Shown in pieces: positions 32,112 through 33,402 of a stretch of 33,402 bases of DNA. The translations under genes were made by a program, and so were the position numbers. The notes beneath the pieces were generated by a model, which saw only the letters and a list, made by a program, of their open reading frames with translations, ran no database searches and had not been told where the DNA came from. The stretch is taken from assembly GCA_015478945.1 (NCBI GenBank), contig JABUQX010065652.1:15001-48402 (forward strand), in the 5' to 3' direction. How positions within the stretch are numbered: position 1 is the stretch's first letter; every line of letters starts with the position of its first letter. Origin of the DNA: Trachelipus rathkii. Lineage: Eukaryota > Arthropoda > Malacostraca > Isopoda > Trachelipodidae.

Positions 32112-32338
32112 ATCTTTTGATAAACTAAAAAAGAAAATAAATCTCTGTAAAAATTATAAAAATGGCTGTCCAAATCAAGGGGTAAATTTTGCGCTAGGCG
32201 GAAGAACCAAGTTGGAGAAAAAGTAACATTTAAGTTAAAACCAATAGAGGAAAAAAAAACATATACAGCTATCTATATTGAACTAGATTTATTATTGATC
32301 CAAAAGTTTCTCATAATTTTTCACCCAAAAAGTAAGAA
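31900..32338. repeat. Tandem duplication in hAT right arm, copy 2
   Basis: Second unit, with many small indels relative to copy 1 and a longer A run (about 32080-32109). Ends just before the subterminal TATCGG/CCGATA repeats. Confidence 0.82.
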
Positions 32339-32452
32339 GTATCGGCTAAGTATCGGCCATTTTAACCGATACCGATACCGATACCGATACCATCAAAAAT
32401 GGCCGATACTACCGATACCGATACCGATACCGATACTATCGGTACATCCCTA
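32339..32452. repeat. hAT right subterminal and terminal repeats
   Basis: Two CCGATA arrays (32366-32391 and 32403-32436) run in the same orientation as those at the left end, then the TIR. AGTATCGGCCATTTT (32349-32363) and AAAATGGCCGATACT (32396-32410) form a perfect 15-bp inverted repeat enclosing the first array. Confidence 0.88.
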
Positions 32453-32460
32453 GTATTAAC
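32453..32460. repeat. Right 8-bp target-site duplication (GTATTAAC)
   Basis: Perfect repeat of 27022-27029, directly following the terminal CATCCCTA. Confidence 0.93.
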
Positions 32461-32481
32461 GATAGTAGTAATTAAAATAGT

Positions 32482-32493
32482 AACAATAATAAA

Positions 32494-32559
<66 letters not shown>

Positions 32560-32619
32560 CAGTAATAAAAACACTTGTACGATAGTATAATAAATAGTAA
32601 CAATATAAAAATAATAATA

Positions 32620-32660
<41 letters not shown>

Positions 32661-32687
32661 TAATAATAATAATAATAATAATAATAA
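32482..32687. repeat. (AAT)n microsatellites
   Basis: Two AAT arrays (about 32487-32559 and 32611-32687) separated by unique AT-rich DNA. Confidence 0.93.
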
Positions 32688-32865
32688 ATTTAGCGTAATT
32701 TTAATTATTTTAGTATTACAGAAGTTTCTTCTTCCAAAAATAAGGAATATATTAAAACTACAATATTAAATAAAGGTCAACGCTACCTCACCTAATAAGG
32801 AAGCTGTTAATGAAGACATAAAATATATAAAAACTAGCACTAGGAATGGAATTAGTATAATAAAA

Positions 32866-32874
32866 ATAGTAGTA

Positions 32875-32943
<69 letters not shown>
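32866..32943. repeat. (GTA)n microsatellite
   Basis: About 25 near-perfect GTA units. It gives a poly-Tyr frame on the minus strand that has no biological meaning. Confidence 0.94.
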
Positions 32944-32992
32944 AAAAATGAAATTGCAAACTAGCAAACTTTTATTTTGCACGATAACGTAA

Positions 32993-33125
32993 ATAATAAT
33001 AATAAAAAAAAATAAATTAATAAAAAAATAAATAAAATAAATTAATAAATAAATAAATTAATAAAAAAATAAATAAATAAAATAAATAAATAAATGAATA
33101 AATAAATTAAAAGATAAAAAAAAAA
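32993..33125. repeat. (AAAT)n / A-rich microsatellite
   Basis: AATA/AAAT tetranucleotide repeats with variable A runs. Confidence 0.9.
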
Positions 33126-33254
33126 ACAAAAGAGTCGGAAGAATGAAAGGAGGAAAAGAGCTCTGCATTTTTTTGGTGCTGATATGAATTAAATATTAAG
33201 GAAAAATGTTTAAATTATTCTTTTCCTGGAGTTCATAGACTCACTATTAGACTC

Positions 33255-33277
33255 ACCCATATATATTATATATATAT

Positions 33278-33315
<38 letters not shown>

Positions 33316-33402
33316 TATTATTATATAAATATATATATATATTATATATAATATATATATATGTATATATTATATATAATATATATATATATATATTATA
33401 TA
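33255..33402. repeat. (TA)n microsatellite at window edge
   Basis: TA array continuing to the window end; its full length is unknown. Confidence 0.9.

Larger units (their letters stand above)
27030..32452 (-). mobile_element. hAT transposon, 5423 bp, with nested Jockey insertion
   Basis: Terminal inverted repeats TAGGGATGTACCGATA are identical over 16 bp (27030-27045 and reverse complement at 32437-32452), bounded by a perfect 8-bp duplication GTATTAAC. Subterminal arrays of CCGATA lie just inside both ends. A hAT dimerisation-domain remnant on the minus strand (27584-27800) confirms the superfamily. A Jockey-like retroposon occupies about 28252-31330, and a tandem duplication of about 478 bp lies in the right arm. 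The N-terminal BED finger and catalytic RNase-H-fold core of the transposase are not recognisable. Intact ends mean it could once have been mobilised in trans. Confidence 0.93.

Noticed and set aside
32788..32982. Poly-Tyr and poly-Ile frames at 32362-32982
   Set aside because: Direct products of (GTA)n and (AAT)n arrays.

Overview
The window looks like non-coding, repeat-dominated nuclear DNA of an animal, most plausibly an arthropod and perhaps a decapod crustacean. That guess rests on two things: extremely abundant (TA)n, (AAT)n and other microsatellites, and a mix of Ty3/Gypsy, Jockey-like, CR1-like, RTE-like and hAT elements. It is inferred from repeat style and not from any marker gene. 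I found no host protein gene, rRNA, tRNA, CRISPR array or bacterial-type operon. Every recognisable protein is a decayed transposable-element protein, read mostly on the minus strand and broken by stops and single-base frameshifts.

Layout. 1-2000: AT-rich DNA with a small minisatellite, long (AAT)n tracts and (TA)n. 2521-9055: one Ty3/Gypsy LTR retrotransposon on the minus strand. In transcription order it runs from a gag/pre-protease remnant (about 9055) through protease, reverse transcriptase, RNase H, a linker and integrase to a post-integrase tail and a polypurine tract with a possible LTR start near 2527. About 950 bp covering the linker and the integrase N-terminus is tandemly duplicated (4026-4978 and 4979-5900). 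9055-16580: simple repeats separated by short unique islands. These include a GC-richer island with strong hairpins (9481-9690), two related copies of a small foldback-like repeat (about 9200 and 12724-12858) and a 5'-truncated Jockey 3' end (13225-13510). 16581-17718: a short hAT-type element with degenerate terminal inverted repeats that contains a piece of RTE-like reverse transcriptase. 17720-23250: AT-rich DNA with simple repeats, an imperfect palindrome and little else. 23270-24010: a second RTE-like fragment on the plus strand. 24470-26880: a CR1-like non-LTR retrotransposon on the minus strand, its reverse transcriptase split by a 296-bp (TA)n array.

27030-32452 is the best-defined unit: a 5423-bp hAT transposon with identical 16-bp terminal inverted repeats, a perfect 8-bp target duplication (GTATTAAC), subterminal CCGATA hexamer arrays and a decayed hAT dimerisation domain. 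A Jockey-like retroposon (about 28252-31330) is nested inside it in the same orientation as the transposase remnant. The right arm of the hAT carries a roughly 478-bp tandem duplication. 32460-33402 is stacked microsatellites.

The genes do not work together as a pathway; the window is a layered record of insertions. The most informative signals are the microsatellite that sits exactly on an Ile-Tyr-Ile codon run of a reverse transcriptase, the nested hAT/Jockey structure, and two local tandem duplications whose copies have decayed differently. The high density of single-base indels in otherwise recognisable frames means unpolished long-read sequence must be excluded before decay is interpreted biologically.
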